Assembly: GCA_000634215.1 (NCBI GenBank)
Contig: JFLX01000001.1
Coordinates: forward strand, 372,001 to 436,000
Length of the DNA stretch: 64,000 bases
Source of the DNA: Prochlorococcus sp. scB243_495L20
Lineage (GTDB): Bacteria; Cyanobacteriota; Cyanobacteriia; PCC-6307; Cyanobiaceae
Direction of reading: 5' to 3'
The notes beneath the pieces are model-generated. The model was not told the DNA's origin. It was given only the letters and a program-made list of their open reading frames with translations, and ran no database searches. A program made the translations under genes and the position numbers. Of this stretch, positions 47,105 through 57,435 are shown in pieces. The first letter of the stretch is position 1, and every line of letters begins with the position of its first letter.

Positions 47105-47109
47105 GTAAA

Positions 47110-48141
47110 TTAGTTACTTCCAATAAATGTTTTGTTGACTATCCTTAATAAAAATTTTTTTAATTTAAAGCCTGGATATAAATTTATGATTTTTCTTATT
47201 TTTCCCCTCTTTTTGCTATGACTCCTTACACCTATTAATAAATCATAAATAAAGTTAAAAATGTCTTCTTTACTTTCAAATATCCCTACCCTTTGAGGGG
47301 AGCCTTTTTTATCCAATAAAGGCTTAGTTTTTTCATAAGCTATTTTGTATTCAAACCAAGGAATCGAAGGCCAAAGATGATGAATGAGGTGGTAATTTTG
47401 TCCCATTATTAATAAATTCATAAATTTGCTTGGATAAACTCGAGAATTTATCCATTTATTTCTTGATCGAAATGGTCTATGTGGTAAATAATCAAAAAAT
47501 ATTCCTAAAGTGACTCCGACCATTAATGCTGGGCCGAACCATAAGTTATAAATTAAATTCATAAAGTCAAATTTCAAACCTGCCAAGATAATTGTTATGA
47601 ATATAGATCTTTCAATTCCCCATTGAAGTAATTCATATCTTCGCCAAAGTTTTCTTTGAAAGAAAAAAACCTCATGATAAAAAAATCTTGGAGCAATTAG
47701 CCAAATTGGACCAAAAGTACTGACAATATGATCTGGATCATTTTTGGGATGATTTACGTGTATATGATGTTGTAAATGAACTCTCGTAAAAACTGGAAAG
47801 CTAAACCCTAATAAAATAGCTGAGCCATGGCCCATTGCTTGATTTATCCAAGGAATTGGATGAGCAGCTTTATGACAGGCATCATGAATAACAGTACCTT
47901 CAATATGTAAAGCTAAAAACGCAGTAGCTACAAGTAAAGGTAAAGGCCAAACACCTCTATACCATTGCCATATGCTAAGAAAAGCAAGAAAATAACCACC
48001 AAAAAATAAAACTAATGTTGGATTCCAAAAACTTGGCGGATCTACGTAATTTTTAATCTCTTTTTGCCAATTGAATGTTTTTGAAGAATTAGTATTTTTC
48101 GTTGTATTTTTACTGGTTAAGTTTGAAATTGTTTCTATTAT
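47110..48141 (-). CDS. crtR: Beta-carotene hydroxylase CrtR, no canonical start codon
   Basis: A membrane di-iron hydroxylase that makes zeaxanthin. The ATG at 47835 is internal. The open frame continues upstream through NYVDPPSFWNP, FGGYFLAFLSIWQWYRGVWP, and the first His box HIEGTVIHDACHKAAHP, all essential and conserved. Later boxes are HLQHHIHVNHPKNDPDHI and NYHLIHHLWPSIPW. The complete frame from the first ATA (48141) would give 343 aa, the usual CrtR length. It is bounded by TAA at 48147-48145, and no ATG, GTG or TTG occurs before 47835. The expected first codons read ATA ATA GAA. The start is therefore non-canonical, mutated, or affected by sequence error. Confidence 0.82.
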   Translation of the reverse strand: MIETISNLTSKNTTKNTNSSKTFNWQKEIKNYVDPPSFWNPTLVLFFGGYFLAFLSIWQWYRGVWPLPLLVATAFLALHIEGTVIHDACHKAAHPIPWINQAMGHGSAILLGFSFPVFTRVHLQHHIHVNHPKNDPDHIVSTFGPIWLIAPRFFYHEVFFFQRKLWRRYELLQWGIERSIFITIILAGLKFDFMNLIYNLWFGPALMVGVTLGIFFDYLPHRPFRSRNKWINSRVYPSKFMNLLIMGQNYHLIHHLWPSIPWFEYKIAYEKTKPLLDKKGSPQRVGIFESKEDIFNFIYDLLIGVRSHSKKRGKIRKIINLYPGFKLKKFLLRIVNKTFIGSN

Positions 48142-48287
48142 TCTTTAAGTAATATAACTAATATTTTAAGATGATTGTATGCTCAAACATAAAAAAATTT
48201 TTTTAAAGAGATTTTAATGTGTCAAATTGATCATCTTAAGAATAAAAATTTTTAAAATAAACCTCTTTCAATTATTATTTTATTTGA

Positions 48288-48369
48288 GCGGTCGTGGCGG
48301 AATTGGTAGACGCGCGAGTTTTAGGTACTCGTATCTTAGGGTGTGGGAGTTCAAGTCTCCCCGACCGCA
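48288..48369 (+). tRNA. tRNA-Leu (anticodon UAG)
   Basis: The 7-bp acceptor stem GCGGTCG / CGACCGC, D-arm TGGCGGAATTGGTAGACGC, anticodon stem CGAGT / ACTCG with loop TTTAGGT (anticodon TAG at 48322-48324), a long variable arm and a T-arm with GTTCAAGTC identify a class II tRNA-Leu reading CUN codons. The 3' CCA is not encoded. It lies between crtR (divergent) and the Ycf66-like gene. Confidence 0.96.
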
Positions 48370-48440
48370 CTTAAGGAAATTCTGATAGATAGTTTGTTTA
48401 TTGATATCAACTCTTATAATTCAATTAAATATTTAATTTA

Positions 48441-48890
48441 ATGAATAGTTCGATATTTTATTTGGGAATTTTTTATATTTTAGTTGGCACCATTTTTCTA
48501 ACTGTACCGATAATTTATCTTGAGCTCGGTAAACCAAAAGACTTAATAAAAGCTTTTTTAAATTTATTAATAGGTTTGATATTAATAATTAAAAATAAAA
48601 CTCTAGATGAATCATTTTTTGTAATTTCCCTTTTTTTAACAGTACTAGTTATTTTTTATCTAGTAGAGCTTTTTTCATCTAGATGGTACCAATTGACAGA
48701 TAACGAAAAGAAAAAATTAAGTACCTTTTTGGAGTTTAAAAATAACTTTTTGAAAATATTAGAATCTATTAATCTGGTATTTGGTGATTTCAAGAAAACT
48801 TCAAATTTTTTTAATTTTGGTAGCAATATTAAAAATACAACCCAAAAGAATTGGGTAAGAAATGATAAAAATGATAATATAAAAGTCTGA
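48441..48890 (+). CDS. Ycf66-like membrane protein
   Basis: A 149-aa protein with three transmembrane segments (FYLGIFYILVGTIFLTVPII; AFLNLLIGLILII; FFVISLFLTVLVIFYLVELF) and the SSRWYQLTDNEK motif after the last one, the pattern of the Ycf66 N-terminal domain. A low-complexity polar tail follows. Function is unknown in plastids and cyanobacteria. It lies between tRNA-Leu and ileS on the same strand, 120 bp before ileS. Confidence 0.65.
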   Translation: MNSSIFYLGIFYILVGTIFLTVPIIYLELGKPKDLIKAFLNLLIGLILIIKNKTLDESFFVISLFLTVLVIFYLVELFSSRWYQLTDNEKKKLSTFLEFKNNFLKILESINLVFGDFKKTSNFFNFGSNIKNTTQKNWVRNDKNDNIKV

Positions 48891-49010
48891 AATCAAATAA
48901 ATTGGTTATTTGAAACATCCCAAAAAACTACAGGTCAATTAAGAAAGAATATAATGAATTAGATTTATTTAAATAATTCTTTTGATCACCAATATTTCTT
49001 ATATCGTCGT

Positions 49011-51917
49011 ATGAAATCTCAAAATAGAAAAGAACAAAAATCAGACTTTTCTTACAAAGAAACTTTAAATTTATTAAAAACTGACTTCTCAATGCGTGCT
49101 AACTCGGTTGTAAGAGAACCTGAGATACAGAATTTTTGGGCTAACAATGATATTGATTTCCAATTAGGTTCAAGCAATTCAGGAGAAATATTTACATTAC
49201 ATGATGGCCCTCCTTATGCAAATGGAGCTCTTCATATGGGTCATGCTCTTAATAAAGTTTTAAAGGACATAATAAATAAATACAAAACCTTAAGAGGATT
49301 TAGGGTTCACTTCGTACCTGGTTGGGACTGTCATGGATTACCTATTGAATTAAAAGTACTTCAGAATTTAAAATCTGATGAAAGAAAAAATCTTAACACT
49401 CTAAATTTAAGAAAAAAAGCAACAGATTATGCCCATATCCAAATTAATAATCAGAAAGAGGGTTTCAAAAGGTGGGGTATATGGGGAGATTGGAATAATC
49501 CTTACTTAACTCTTAAGAAAAGTTACGAATCTGCTCAGATTGGAGTTTTTGGGAAAATGTTTTTAAATGGCTATATATATCGAGGTCTTAAACCTGTACA
49601 TTGGAGTCCAAGTTCAAGGACTGCACTTGCAGAAGCTGAATTAGAGTACCCCGATGAACATTATTCAAAAAGTATTTATGTTTCATTAAAAATCACTAAA
49701 ATACCTGAGGAAATTTTATTAAATTTCATCCAAGAAAACCTTAATATCAAAAAAGATTTTTTTCAAAATAATTCTTTTATCACTATTTGGACCACCACTC
49801 CTTGGACCATACCTGCAAATGAAGCAGTTGCAGTAAATCCAAAAATAAAGTACGTTTTTGCTATCGATCAAGAGAAGAAAATTTACCTTTTTGCTGAGGA
49901 TTTATTTTCTGAAATTAGTAAGAAATTTAATAAAGATTTCAAGGTGCTTTTAGAGGTTAAAGGCTCCAAATTGGAAAATATTGAATATCAACATCCTTCT
50001 AAGAATAAAAATTGCAGAATTGTAATTGGAGGAGATTATATTACTACAGAATCAGGGACTGGAATTGTTCATACTGCGCCTGGTCATGGGATAGATGATT
50101 TTAATGTGGGTCAAAAATATGATTTACCAATAACATGTGTCGTTGATGAAAAAGGTAACTTAAATGAATATTCTGGTCAATTCAAAGGATCAAATGTCCT
50201 GAAAGATGCAAATGATTTAATTATTAAACATTTAAAAGGAAATAATTTGCTTCTATTACAAGAAAATTATAAGCATAGATATCCCTATGATTGGAGAACT
50301 AAAAAACCAACTATTTTTAGGGCAACAGAACAATGGTTTGCATCTGTAAATGGCTTTAGATCGTCTGCATTAAAGGCAATCGAAGATGTTGAATGGATGC
50401 CAGAGACTGGTAAGAAAAGAATTTATTCTATGGTTGTTGGTAGAGGAGATTGGTGTATTTCTAGACAAAGGTCATGGGGAGTCCCTATTCCAGTTTTTTA
50501 TAAAAAAAATGGTAATGATATTCTCCTTAACAAAGAGATAATTAATCATATTCAAGAACTTTTTAGTGAGCATGGAGCAGATATTTGGTGGGATTGGGAT
50601 GTTAAGAATCTTTTGCCAGAAAATTATGTAGAAGAATCTAATCTTTGGAAAAAAGGAACAGATACAATGGATGTTTGGTTCGATTCTGGATCTAGCTGGG
50701 CTGCAGTATGTGAACTAAGAAGTGAATTAAAGTATCCAGCAGATCTTTATTTAGAGGGCTCAGATCAACATCGAGGATGGTTTCAGTCTTCTTTGCTAAC
50801 ATCTGTAGCAGTCAACAATAAGCCTCCATATAAGAAAGTTTTAACTCATGGTTTTGCACTTGATGAAAACGGAAGAAAAATGAGCAAATCTTTAGGAAAT
50901 GTTGTTGATCCAAACATAATTATTAATGGAGGTAATAATAAAAAAACTGATCCTGCTTATGGTGCTGATGTTTTAAGGCTATGGGTAAGCTCTGTGGATT
51001 ATTCAGTAGATGTTCCAATTGGTTCCAATATACTCAAGCAACTTTCAGACGTTTATAGAAAAGTTCGTAATACTGCAAGATATCTTCTAGGTAATATTCA
51101 TGATTATGATCCTAAAATTGATAGTTTTGAAATTGATCAATTGCCCCTCTTAGATCAATGGATGTTAGGCAGATTAGTTGAGGTTACAGATCAAATATCA
51201 AATGCTTATGAAAATTATGAATTTTCAAAATTTTTCCAAATTTTGCAAAGTTTTTGCGTTGTAGATCTATCAAATTTTTATTTGGATATTGCGAAGGATA
51301 GGTTATATGTAAGTTCTAAATCACAATTTAGGAGAAGATCTTGTCAGTTCGTCATGTCAAAAGTTGTTGAAAATTTAGCCGTACTTATTTCTCCAGTGCT
51401 TTGTCATATGGCTGAAGATATTTGGCAAAATATTCCATATTCAACTGAAGAAATATCAGTTTTTCAAAGAGGATGGCCAATATTTTCGCAGTCATGGAAA
51501 AATCAAATACTTAATGAGCACATTGCAAATTTAAGAAATTTGAGAGTTGAAATTAACAAGGCTATAGAAGGATGCAGGAACAAACAAATAATTGGTGCAG
51601 CTTTGGAAACTGAAGTTAATTATTTACCTGAAGATAAAGCTTTAAAAGATTCACTTAATTGGCTAAAAGAATTTGGTAATGAAGATGTTGATTTATTTAG
51701 AGATTGGCTTATAGTATCAAATTTCAAAGTGGTATCAGATTTAGTGGATAATTCTCTGATTATTGATAACAATGCGCTTGGTAAAATTCAAATAAACAAA
51801 GCTCAAGGTCAAAAATGTGATAGATGTTGGCACTATCAAAAAGAAACTTTTAATGGAATTCAAAATACAAAATTATGCAAAAGATGTTCAAATATTATTA
51901 AATTAGAATTCAATTAA
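49011..51917 (+). CDS. ileS: Isoleucyl-tRNA synthetase
   Basis: A 968-aa class I synthetase. The catalytic HIGH motif is in [16 protein letters not shown] and KMSKS is in [13 protein letters not shown]. The editing (CP1) domain is present, with [20 protein letters not shown] and the [10 protein letters not shown] loop. The anticodon-binding domain follows, and the C-terminal zinc-binding module keeps its Cys ([11 protein letters not shown]...LCKRC). Complete. The last 4 bases overlap the convergent 111-aa gene. Confidence 0.98.
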   Translation: MKSQNRKEQKSDFSYKETLNLLKTDFSMRANSVVREPEIQNFWANNDIDFQLGSSNSGEIFTLHDGPPYANGALHMGHALNKVLKDIINKYKTLRGFRVHFVPGWDCHGLPIELKVLQNLKSDERKNLNTLNLRKKATDYAHIQINNQKEGFKRWGIWGDWNNPYLTLKKSYESAQIGVFGKMFLNGYIYRGLKPVHWSPSSRTALAEAELEYPDEHYSKSIYVSLKITKIPEEILLNFIQENLNIKKDFFQNNSFITIWTTTPWTIPANEAVAVNPKIKYVFAIDQEKKIYLFAEDLFSEISKKFNKDFKVLLEVKGSKLENIEYQHPSKNKNCRIVIGGDYITTESGTGIVHTAPGHGIDDFNVGQKYDLPITCVVDEKGNLNEYSGQFKGSNVLKDANDLIIKHLKGNNLLLLQENYKHRYPYDWRTKKPTIFRATEQWFASVNGFRSSALKAIEDVEWMPETGKKRIYSMVVGRGDWCISRQRSWGVPIPVFYKKNGNDILLNKEIINHIQELFSEHGADIWWDWDVKNLLPENYVEESNLWKKGTDTMDVWFDSGSSWAAVCELRSELKYPADLYLEGSDQHRGWFQSSLLTSVAVNNKPPYKKVLTHGFALDENGRKMSKSLGNVVDPNIIINGGNNKKTDPAYGADVLRLWVSSVDYSVDVPIGSNILKQLSDVYRKVRNTARYLLGNIHDYDPKIDSFEIDQLPLLDQWMLGRLVEVTDQISNAYENYEFSKFFQILQSFCVVDLSNFYLDIAKDRLYVSSKSQFRRRSCQFVMSKVVENLAVLISPVLCHMAEDIWQNIPYSTEEISVFQRGWPIFSQSWKNQILNEHIANLRNLRVEINKAIEGCRNKQIIGAALETEVNYLPEDKALKDSLNWLKEFGNEDVDLFRDWLIVSNFKVVSDLVDNSLIIDNNALGKIQINKAQGQKCDRCWHYQKETFNGIQNTKLCKRCSNIIKLEFN

Positions 51918-52249
51918 ATCCAGTTTTTTTGATTCAAAAAGAATACTGAGTTTTGATTTTCCCTTATAAAATTTTTTTCACTTTCTCTTAACGGTGCTTT
52001 GTAAAGTTTAAAATTTGTAATTGTATAAGTAAGTGCTATTACTTTTTTTTCTGAATCTATTTCAATTGGATGAGTTGTTGAGCTACTGAAACCTCTGAAA
52101 ATAAGTATTTCTAATTGTTCTTTTTCATTTTCTTTTTGAATGAAACCCTCTAGCTTAAGTATCCTATGAGGTATCTCGGAACTGATCTTTTCAAGACTAT
52201 TTATTAAATCAATTTTTGACATTTTCTGAGAAGCAAGAGTTTCTTCCAT
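51914..52249 (-). CDS. Conserved hypothetical protein, about 100-111 aa
   Basis: A small soluble alpha/beta protein ([20 protein letters not shown], then [20 protein letters not shown] and [20 protein letters not shown]). The core [13 protein letters not shown] looks conserved, but I cannot name the family. The Met at residue 10 (start 52222) is perhaps the better start. Using 52249 overlaps the DUF3177 gene by 41 bp, and 52222 by 14 bp. Likely co-expressed with that membrane protein gene. Confidence 0.6.
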   Translation of the reverse strand: MEETLASQKMSKIDLINSLEKISSEIPHRILKLEGFIQKENEKEQLEILIFRGFSSSTTHPIEIDSEKKVIALTYTITNFKLYKAPLRESEKNFIRENQNSVFFLNQKNWI

Positions 52250-52832
52250 TTTTAGGTAATTTTATTATTGACCATTGAATAAGGCCTAAAATATAGATTA
52301 ACAATGAAAATAATCCTAAGAATTTTGCTATGGGCTGAGTAAAGTTGGCTCCAAAGAAAAAATTAAATAAATTTTTTAAAATAAGATATAAATTTGAAGA
52401 AGGCTGAAGCCATATTGCACAGGCATCAGAATTAATCAAAGAAAAGCAGTTGAAGTTTTGTAAACTCTGAATAAAGAAATTGAGAGATATAAAAGTTATT
52501 GTCCATCTCCAAACTTTTGTAGTTGTGGTGAGGGAGTAAGAAAAATCATATTCTCTTAATTCATCATTAATATCGTTCCAAAACCAAACTGAAACTGTCA
52601 TTAATAATGTTGAAATATTTGTTATTACAAGAGCATAACTATATTTTCCTATTAAAAGTAAAAGGCTTATAAAAAATAAAAGGGATATTTTCCAATAGAT
52701 TGATAGAAGTTTTATAACTGCTTTATTCCTTTTTTTAATTGACCAGAAGGAAAGAGTAATAGGAATACCAATAAGGAAAATTATTGAAAGTTGAAAGGAT
52801 AGCCAAATAGAAAGTTGATTAAAAACGTTCAA
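52209..52832 (-). CDS. DUF3177 family membrane protein
   Basis: A 207-aa integral membrane protein with about five hydrophobic segments (LSIIFLIGIPITLSFW; LLFFISLLLLIGKYSYALVI; LLMTVSVWFW; WRWTITFISLNFFIQSL; FLGLFSLLIYILGLIQW). Length, WFWND and the topology fit DUF3177, a cyanobacterial family of unknown function. The assignment comes from general resemblance, so it is moderate. Confidence 0.55.
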   Translation of the reverse strand: MNVFNQLSIWLSFQLSIIFLIGIPITLSFWSIKKRNKAVIKLLSIYWKISLLFFISLLLLIGKYSYALVITNISTLLMTVSVWFWNDINDELREYDFSYSLTTTTKVWRWTITFISLNFFIQSLQNFNCFSLINSDACAIWLQPSSNLYLILKNLFNFFFGANFTQPIAKFLGLFSLLIYILGLIQWSIIKLPKNGRNSCFSENVKN

Positions 52833-52954
52833 AATTTTTTCTTTTTAGACACATAATAATTAAACAACAAACTGTTACTTTTGAACTTACTATTGTCATA
52901 GTTATGAATATTATGCATCCTTATATTATTGCCTAGCAATATATTGATAATTGT

Positions 52955-53584
52955 ATGAGACAGCATGTTAATCCCCTTAGTAGTAATTTCAATCAAATTG
53001 AGAGAATACCTTCTTTGAGCGAAATGTTTGGTGATTCTAAATCAAATCTTCATTTGGATATAGGTTGTGCTGCTGGTGAGTTTCTATTTGATTTAGCATT
53101 AGTTAATACTAGGTGGAATTATTTAGGAATTGAAATCCGTGAGAAATTAGTCAAAAATGCTAAATTAAAAGTGTTCGAAAGAGAAATCAAAAATCTATAT
53201 TTTATATTTGGTAATGCTAATAACATTTTGAATAATGTCCAAAGTAAATTTATTTTCAAAAATCTAAAAAGTCTTTCTTTTAATTTTCCTGACCCGTGGT
53301 TTAAAAAGAGACATTATAAAAGACGTGTAATTCAGCCAGAATTTATTAACATTCTCTCAAATTCATTGCAAAAAGGGACTTTTATTTTTATAAAAACGGA
53401 TGTAAAGGATTTATTCGATTATATGGATTACACCATATCAAGTAACTATAATTTTAAAACAATAGATAAAAAAGATTTTAATTATTCCGAAAGTTTTAAT
53501 CCAAATAAAGTTAAAACTAATCGGGAAAAACATGCGATTGTTAACCAACTTGATATTTTTGAAAGGATTTTTATAAAAATTTGA
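52955..53584 (+). CDS. trmB: tRNA (guanine-N7-)-methyltransferase TrmB
   Basis: A 209-aa SAM-dependent enzyme that makes m7G46 in tRNA variable loops. The SAM motif [18 protein letters not shown], the [14 protein letters not shown] acceptor of the ribose, and the substrate motif [21 protein letters not shown] are all present. It is preceded by a 122-bp AT-rich gap and converges on glmM with a 7-bp gap. Confidence 0.94.
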   Translation: MRQHVNPLSSNFNQIERIPSLSEMFGDSKSNLHLDIGCAAGEFLFDLALVNTRWNYLGIEIREKLVKNAKLKVFEREIKNLYFIFGNANNILNNVQSKFIFKNLKSLSFNFPDPWFKKRHYKRRVIQPEFINILSNSLQKGTFIFIKTDVKDLFDYMDYTISSNYNFKTIDKKDFNYSESFNPNKVKTNREKHAIVNQLDIFERIFIKI

Positions 53585-53591
53585 TTCATAT

Positions 53592-54943
53592 TTAATTTAT
53601 TATTTTATTAATTTCTAAAAAAAGTTTGTTTGTTATTTCGTTTGATAAAGAATGAACTCTCTTATAATTTTTGGCCTCAACTAGAACTCTTATAACGGGT
53701 TCTGTGCCGCTAGGCCTTATATAAACTCTAGAATTATCCGAATAAATTTTCTGAAAAAAATCTATAGTTTGATCAATCAAGATCTTGGTTTCTGGATTTA
53801 ATTTATTAATATTACAATCTAGATTGATATTAGTTAGTTTTTGAGGATAAGGTTCGAAACTACTTTTAAGCCATTCATTTAAATTAATATTTTTCTTTTT
53901 ACAAAATTTAGAAATTTGAAGTGCAGTTAATATTCCATCTCCAGAAAAGTTGTTACTTTTTGAAAGTATATGACCTGACTGCTCACCTCCTAAAACTGCT
54001 CCTTTTTCTTAATTGCGTCATACACATGCTTATCTCCTACATCAGTTCTATATAAGGTTCCTCCAATTTTCTTCCAGGCCTTTTCAAAACCTAAATTTGC
54101 CATTTGCGTTGAAACTAGTAAATTATTTGTGAGAATTTTTTGTTCCATAAGTTCTCTACCCCAAAGAAAAAGCATGTGATCGCCGTCTAAAACATTGCCT
54201 TTTGAATCTATTCCAATAACTCTATCGGCATCCCCATCGAAGCTAAAACCCATATCTGCAGGACTTTCTCTTAAAGCTTTTTTTAATGGTTCGAGGTTAG
54301 TAGAACCACAATTCATATTAATTTTCAACCCATTTTTAGAGTTATTGATAACTTTTACATCAGCACCAAGAGACTGAAAAATTTTTTTTGCGCAGGTTGC
54401 CGCTGATCCATAGCATGTGTCTAATATTATTTTCAATCCGCTTAGATTTTCTCCGCACATTGTTTCAATTAGGCTTTTGATGTAAATATCTATAAGTTCT
54501 TTATTTGTATCACGAGGGATCACCTTTGTAGGAACTGAGATATTACGATTTGACTCTTCAATTAATTTTTGAATTTTATTTTCAAAATATTTGGTAATTT
54601 TTTCACCATTATGGTCAAAAATTTTTATTCCATTATATTCTGGCGGATTATGACTTGCAGATATCATGATCCCACTACTTAGTTTCTCTCGTTTGATTAA
54701 AAAAGGTATAGCTGGGGTAGTGCATATCCCAAGATTTATAAATTTTTTGCCACTATCATTTATACCTTGTGTTATAGCCTGAAGAAGAATATCTCCACTA
54801 ATTCTTGTATCTCTCCCGATTATTATTGGACTTTTTTTCTCTAAGCTCGAACCTAGTGCATATCCTACTTTGTACGCTAGTGAATAGGTTATCTCTTCAT
54901 TAAATCTTCCCCTTATTCCATCAGTTCCGAAGATTGATTGCAT
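53592..54943 (-). pseudogene. glmM: Phosphoglucosamine mutase GlmM, split by a one-base frameshift
   Basis: GlmM makes glucosamine-1-phosphate for peptidoglycan and lipopolysaccharide. The N-terminal frame (54943-53990) has [19 protein letters not shown], the phosphoserine loop [11 protein letters not shown] (Ser97) and [10 protein letters not shown]. It runs to DAIKKK, then EQF and a stop. The expected continuation [21 protein letters not shown] is present in the next frame and runs to the end, including [13 protein letters not shown]. Adding one A in the A5 run at 54003-54007 restores a 450-aa protein. As glmM is normally essential, sequencing error or transcript slippage is likelier than true loss. 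Confidence 0.88.
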
Positions 54944-55045
54944 AATTAGATTTCAGGAATCCAAGAAATTTATTTATTTATTATTTTATCAGTTGATTAA
55001 AAGCTTATAGATTTCAATTCTCTTTATTTATTTAATTTATTTAAG

Positions 55046-55618
55046 ATGTTCTTAGTTATTAATTCTCAAATAATGCAATCTGAGAGTCGAGAACAAATTC
55101 TAAATACAAATTTAAAAACAATACTTATTTTTATTATATCTATTGCTATTATTTCACTTTTTTTGTTTAGAAATTTCTTTTTTCAATCAACTTATCTTTT
55201 AAAGAGTTTTGGAGAATTATCTGTTGACCCTGAAGTAGCTTTTACAAATAATAAGCCTACATTTCTGGAATTTTATGCTGAGTGGTGTGAAGTTTGCAAA
55301 GAAATGGCTCCACAAGTTTCTGCTTTTAAAGATGAATACGAAAAAGATATTAATTTTGTTTTTTTAAATGTTGATAATCAAAAATGGGGTAATTATATCG
55401 AGAAGTTTGCTGTTAACGGGATTCCTCAAGTTAATCTTTTTGATAAAAAGGGTAATCTAATATCTACTTTTGTTGGTAAACAAGATGAAATAAAAATAAG
55501 AAATTCTATTAATAATATAGAAAAAGAAGAGAAATCTAATGAGGAAATTATTAATGCTGAATTTTCAACAATTCAAGAAAATAAAAATCATGAGGTAAGT
55601 CCTCGTAGTCATGGATAA
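55046..55618 (+). CDS. txlA: Membrane-anchored thioredoxin-like protein TxlA (HCF164-like)
   Basis: A 190-aa protein with one N-terminal transmembrane anchor (ILIFIISIAIISLFLF) and a thioredoxin domain carrying the redox motif WCEVC in FYAEWCEVCKEMAPQV. TxlA/HCF164 supplies reducing power to the thylakoid lumen for cytochrome b6f and photosystem assembly. A charged tail follows the domain. ATG at 55073 (MQSESREQIL...) is an alternative start giving 181 aa. It converges on thyX with a 3-bp gap. Confidence 0.88.
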   Translation: MFLVINSQIMQSESREQILNTNLKTILIFIISIAIISLFLFRNFFFQSTYLLKSFGELSVDPEVAFTNNKPTFLEFYAEWCEVCKEMAPQVSAFKDEYEKDINFVFLNVDNQKWGNYIEKFAVNGIPQVNLFDKKGNLISTFVGKQDEIKIRNSINNIEKEEKSNEEIINAEFSTIQENKNHEVSPRSHG

Positions 55619-55621
55619 TTT

Positions 55622-56254
55622 TTACCATTCTAAAGATTTTGATACAATCGGAAAACTTTTTTTAAAAATAGCCTTGCATTTTTGTGCGATAGACTTGTGC
55701 TCTTTTTGGGTGCCGTGGGCTGATCTTAAATGAATGTAATGAATCCACGATCTGCATGATCCAGACATGTAGATTCTTGTTGGAGTTGCTAAAGGCAAAA
55801 CAAATCTCGCACATTCTTTGGCTACGCCTTCAGCAAGTAAATCTTCATATAATTCTGAAGCAGCCTTAAAATGTAAACCAATTTTTTCATTGAATCTTTT
55901 TTTCAACTCATCAGGGAGATCAGGAATTGAATTTTGCCTGTTTTTAAAATCTTGACGCCTTAACTCTGGTAAGGGAATATTACCCAATTGAGAACTATCT
56001 GCATATCTCTGTGAAAATTCCTGGAAAGTAAATGATCTATGTCTTAAAATTTGGGCGGCGATTCCTCTGTTAGTTTCTATTTGTAAGGTCATAAATGACT
56101 GTTCAAAAACACTCCAATGTTCATTTTTAATGCAATAACTCAATAATTTCGAATAGTCTTCATTATCCTGATTTTTTGGATTGCTAACTCTTGCAATGTA
56201 AGCCATTGTTTTTTCCGCATTAGGGGTTAGCGAAATTAGTTCAACGTTACTCAT
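55622..56254 (-). CDS. thyX: Flavin-dependent thymidylate synthase ThyX
   Basis: A 210-aa ThyX from ATG at 56254, the FAD-dependent route from dUMP to dTMP. The signature RHRSFTFQEFSQRYAD is present, with YIHLRSAHGTQKEHKSIA near the end. A longer frame back to 56395 lies inside dcd and adds unrelated sequence, so I reject it. The start is 1 bp after the dcd stop, so dUMP supply (Dcd) and dTMP synthesis (ThyX) are a two-gene unit. Confidence 0.95.
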   Translation of the reverse strand: MSNVELISLTPNAEKTMAYIARVSNPKNQDNEDYSKLLSYCIKNEHWSVFEQSFMTLQIETNRGIAAQILRHRSFTFQEFSQRYADSSQLGNIPLPELRRQDFKNRQNSIPDLPDELKKRFNEKIGLHFKAASELYEDLLAEGVAKECARFVLPLATPTRIYMSGSCRSWIHYIHLRSAHGTQKEHKSIAQKCKAIFKKSFPIVSKSLEW

Positions 56255-56255
56255 T

Positions 56256-56849
56256 TTAGATCTTTGCAAGAGTAACTTTTTCCGGTTGGTTTTGATATTT
56301 TCCTCTTCTATCTTCATAGGTTGTAGAGCACGGATCACCTTCAAAAAATAGTAGTTGACAAATACCCTCTTCAGCATAAATTCTGCAATCTGCACCTGAA
56401 CTATTACTAAATTCTAAAGTTAGATGACCTTCCCATCCTGCCTCTGCAGGCGTTGTATTAACAATAATGCCAAGCCGCGCGTAAGTGCTTTTACCTATGC
56501 AGATAACAGTTATATTTTCTGGCACTTTCATCTTTTCTAAAGCAACTCCTAAACCATAGGAGTGAGCAGGAAGAATAAAATAGTCTCCATCATCATCATG
56601 GTGAAGAACAGTTTTCTCTAAATTATTAGGATTAAACTTTTTGGGGTTCATCACAGTCCCAGGGATATGTCTGAAAATTAGAAATTCTTTTGATGAAAGT
56701 CTTAAATCATAGCCATAAGAGGAACATCCGTAACTCAAAACTGGCTTTTCTTTATTGTCAGGCTCAAGATGTCTCACCAAACTTGATTGAAAAGGTTTGA
56801 TCATACCTTCCGAAGCTTTTTGATTTATCCAAAGATCATTTTTCAGCAT
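56256..56849 (-). CDS. dcd: dCTP deaminase
   Basis: A 197-aa dCTP deaminase of the dUTPase fold. The motifs SYGCSSYGYDLRL, LAHSYGLGVALEKM-like PAHSYGLGVALE, GKSTYARLGIIVNTTPAEAGWEGHLTLEFSN (given in parts: GKSTYARLG and EAGWEGHLTLEFSN) and GICQLLFFEG place the catalytic Glu and nucleotide pocket. It starts 4 bp after the CobO-like gene ends, so three minus-strand genes are tightly packed. Confidence 0.95.
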   Translation of the reverse strand: MLKNDLWINQKASEGMIKPFQSSLVRHLEPDNKEKPVLSYGCSSYGYDLRLSSKEFLIFRHIPGTVMNPKKFNPNNLEKTVLHHDDDGDYFILPAHSYGLGVALEKMKVPENITVICIGKSTYARLGIIVNTTPAEAGWEGHLTLEFSNSSGADCRIYAEEGICQLLFFEGDPCSTTYEDRRGKYQNQPEKVTLAKI

Positions 56850-56853
56850 TGTT

Positions 56854-57435
56854 TTATGAGCGAAGTTCGGTAATTTGGTTAGCCATTAATAATAAATCTT
56901 TAGGAATAGCTGTACCAGTAAGGATTACATCTCCTGATATAAATCGGTTTTCAAGTGTTGAAATCAAATCATCTTTATCGATAATTTTCATGTCAATAGC
57001 TAAAAAAATTTCATCAAGTATGATTTGGTCATTCTCTCCAGACTGTAGTTCTCTTTTACAAAAATTCCATAATTCAATAGTAGATTCATAAATAGATTTT
57101 TTTAAATTTTTATTATTTTGAATTGCCTCAGAATTATATTGATCAAAGGAATGTGATGATCTGATCCATGTTAAATTACCGCATAGCTTTACTGCATGAT
57201 CAACTCCTTGATTGACCCCTCCTTTCATAAATTGTATTAGTAGCACTTTCCTGCCAAGAGCAGCATTTCTTAGAGAGTCTCTAATGATAGATGTGTAGCT
57301 ACCTCTATATGAAGATTGATAGATTTGAATTTGTCCGTTTTGTGAAAAATTTTTTACGTTAATTTTGTTATGAGTATTTATTTTTACAACATCAAGATTA
57401 TCTTGGGAATAAGCATGAGATGAACTAATTACCAT
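56854..57435 (-). CDS. CobO/CobA-like ATP:corrinoid adenosyltransferase homologue with degenerate P-loop
   Basis: A 193-aa protein of the CobO family, which normally adenosylates corrinoids. LGRKVLLIQFMKGG, QIILDEIFLAIDMKII and DVILTGTAIPKDLLLMANQI align with CobO. The nucleotide-binding P-loop, normally GDGKGKTTAA, is replaced at residues 41-50 by SSYRGSYTSI. With this loss, ATP binding in the usual way is doubtful. It may have a different nucleotide role or be a reduced relic. It lies immediately upstream of dcd on the same strand. Confidence 0.65.
   Translation of the reverse strand: MVISSSHAYSQDNLDVVKINTHNKINVKNFSQNGQIQIYQSSYRGSYTSIIRDSLRNAALGRKVLLIQFMKGGVNQGVDHAVKLCGNLTWIRSSHSFDQYNSEAIQNNKNLKKSIYESTIELWNFCKRELQSGENDQIILDEIFLAIDMKIIDKDDLISTLENRFISGDVILTGTAIPKDLLLMANQITELRS

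Noticed and set aside
47110-47835. Short crtR starting at the ATG at 47835
   Set aside because: It would delete the first His box; the conserved protein plainly continues upstream.
56255-56395. N-terminal extension of thyX to an ATG at 56395
   Set aside because: The extra 47 codons lie inside dcd in another frame and have no ThyX similarity; the ATG 1 bp after the dcd stop is the right start.
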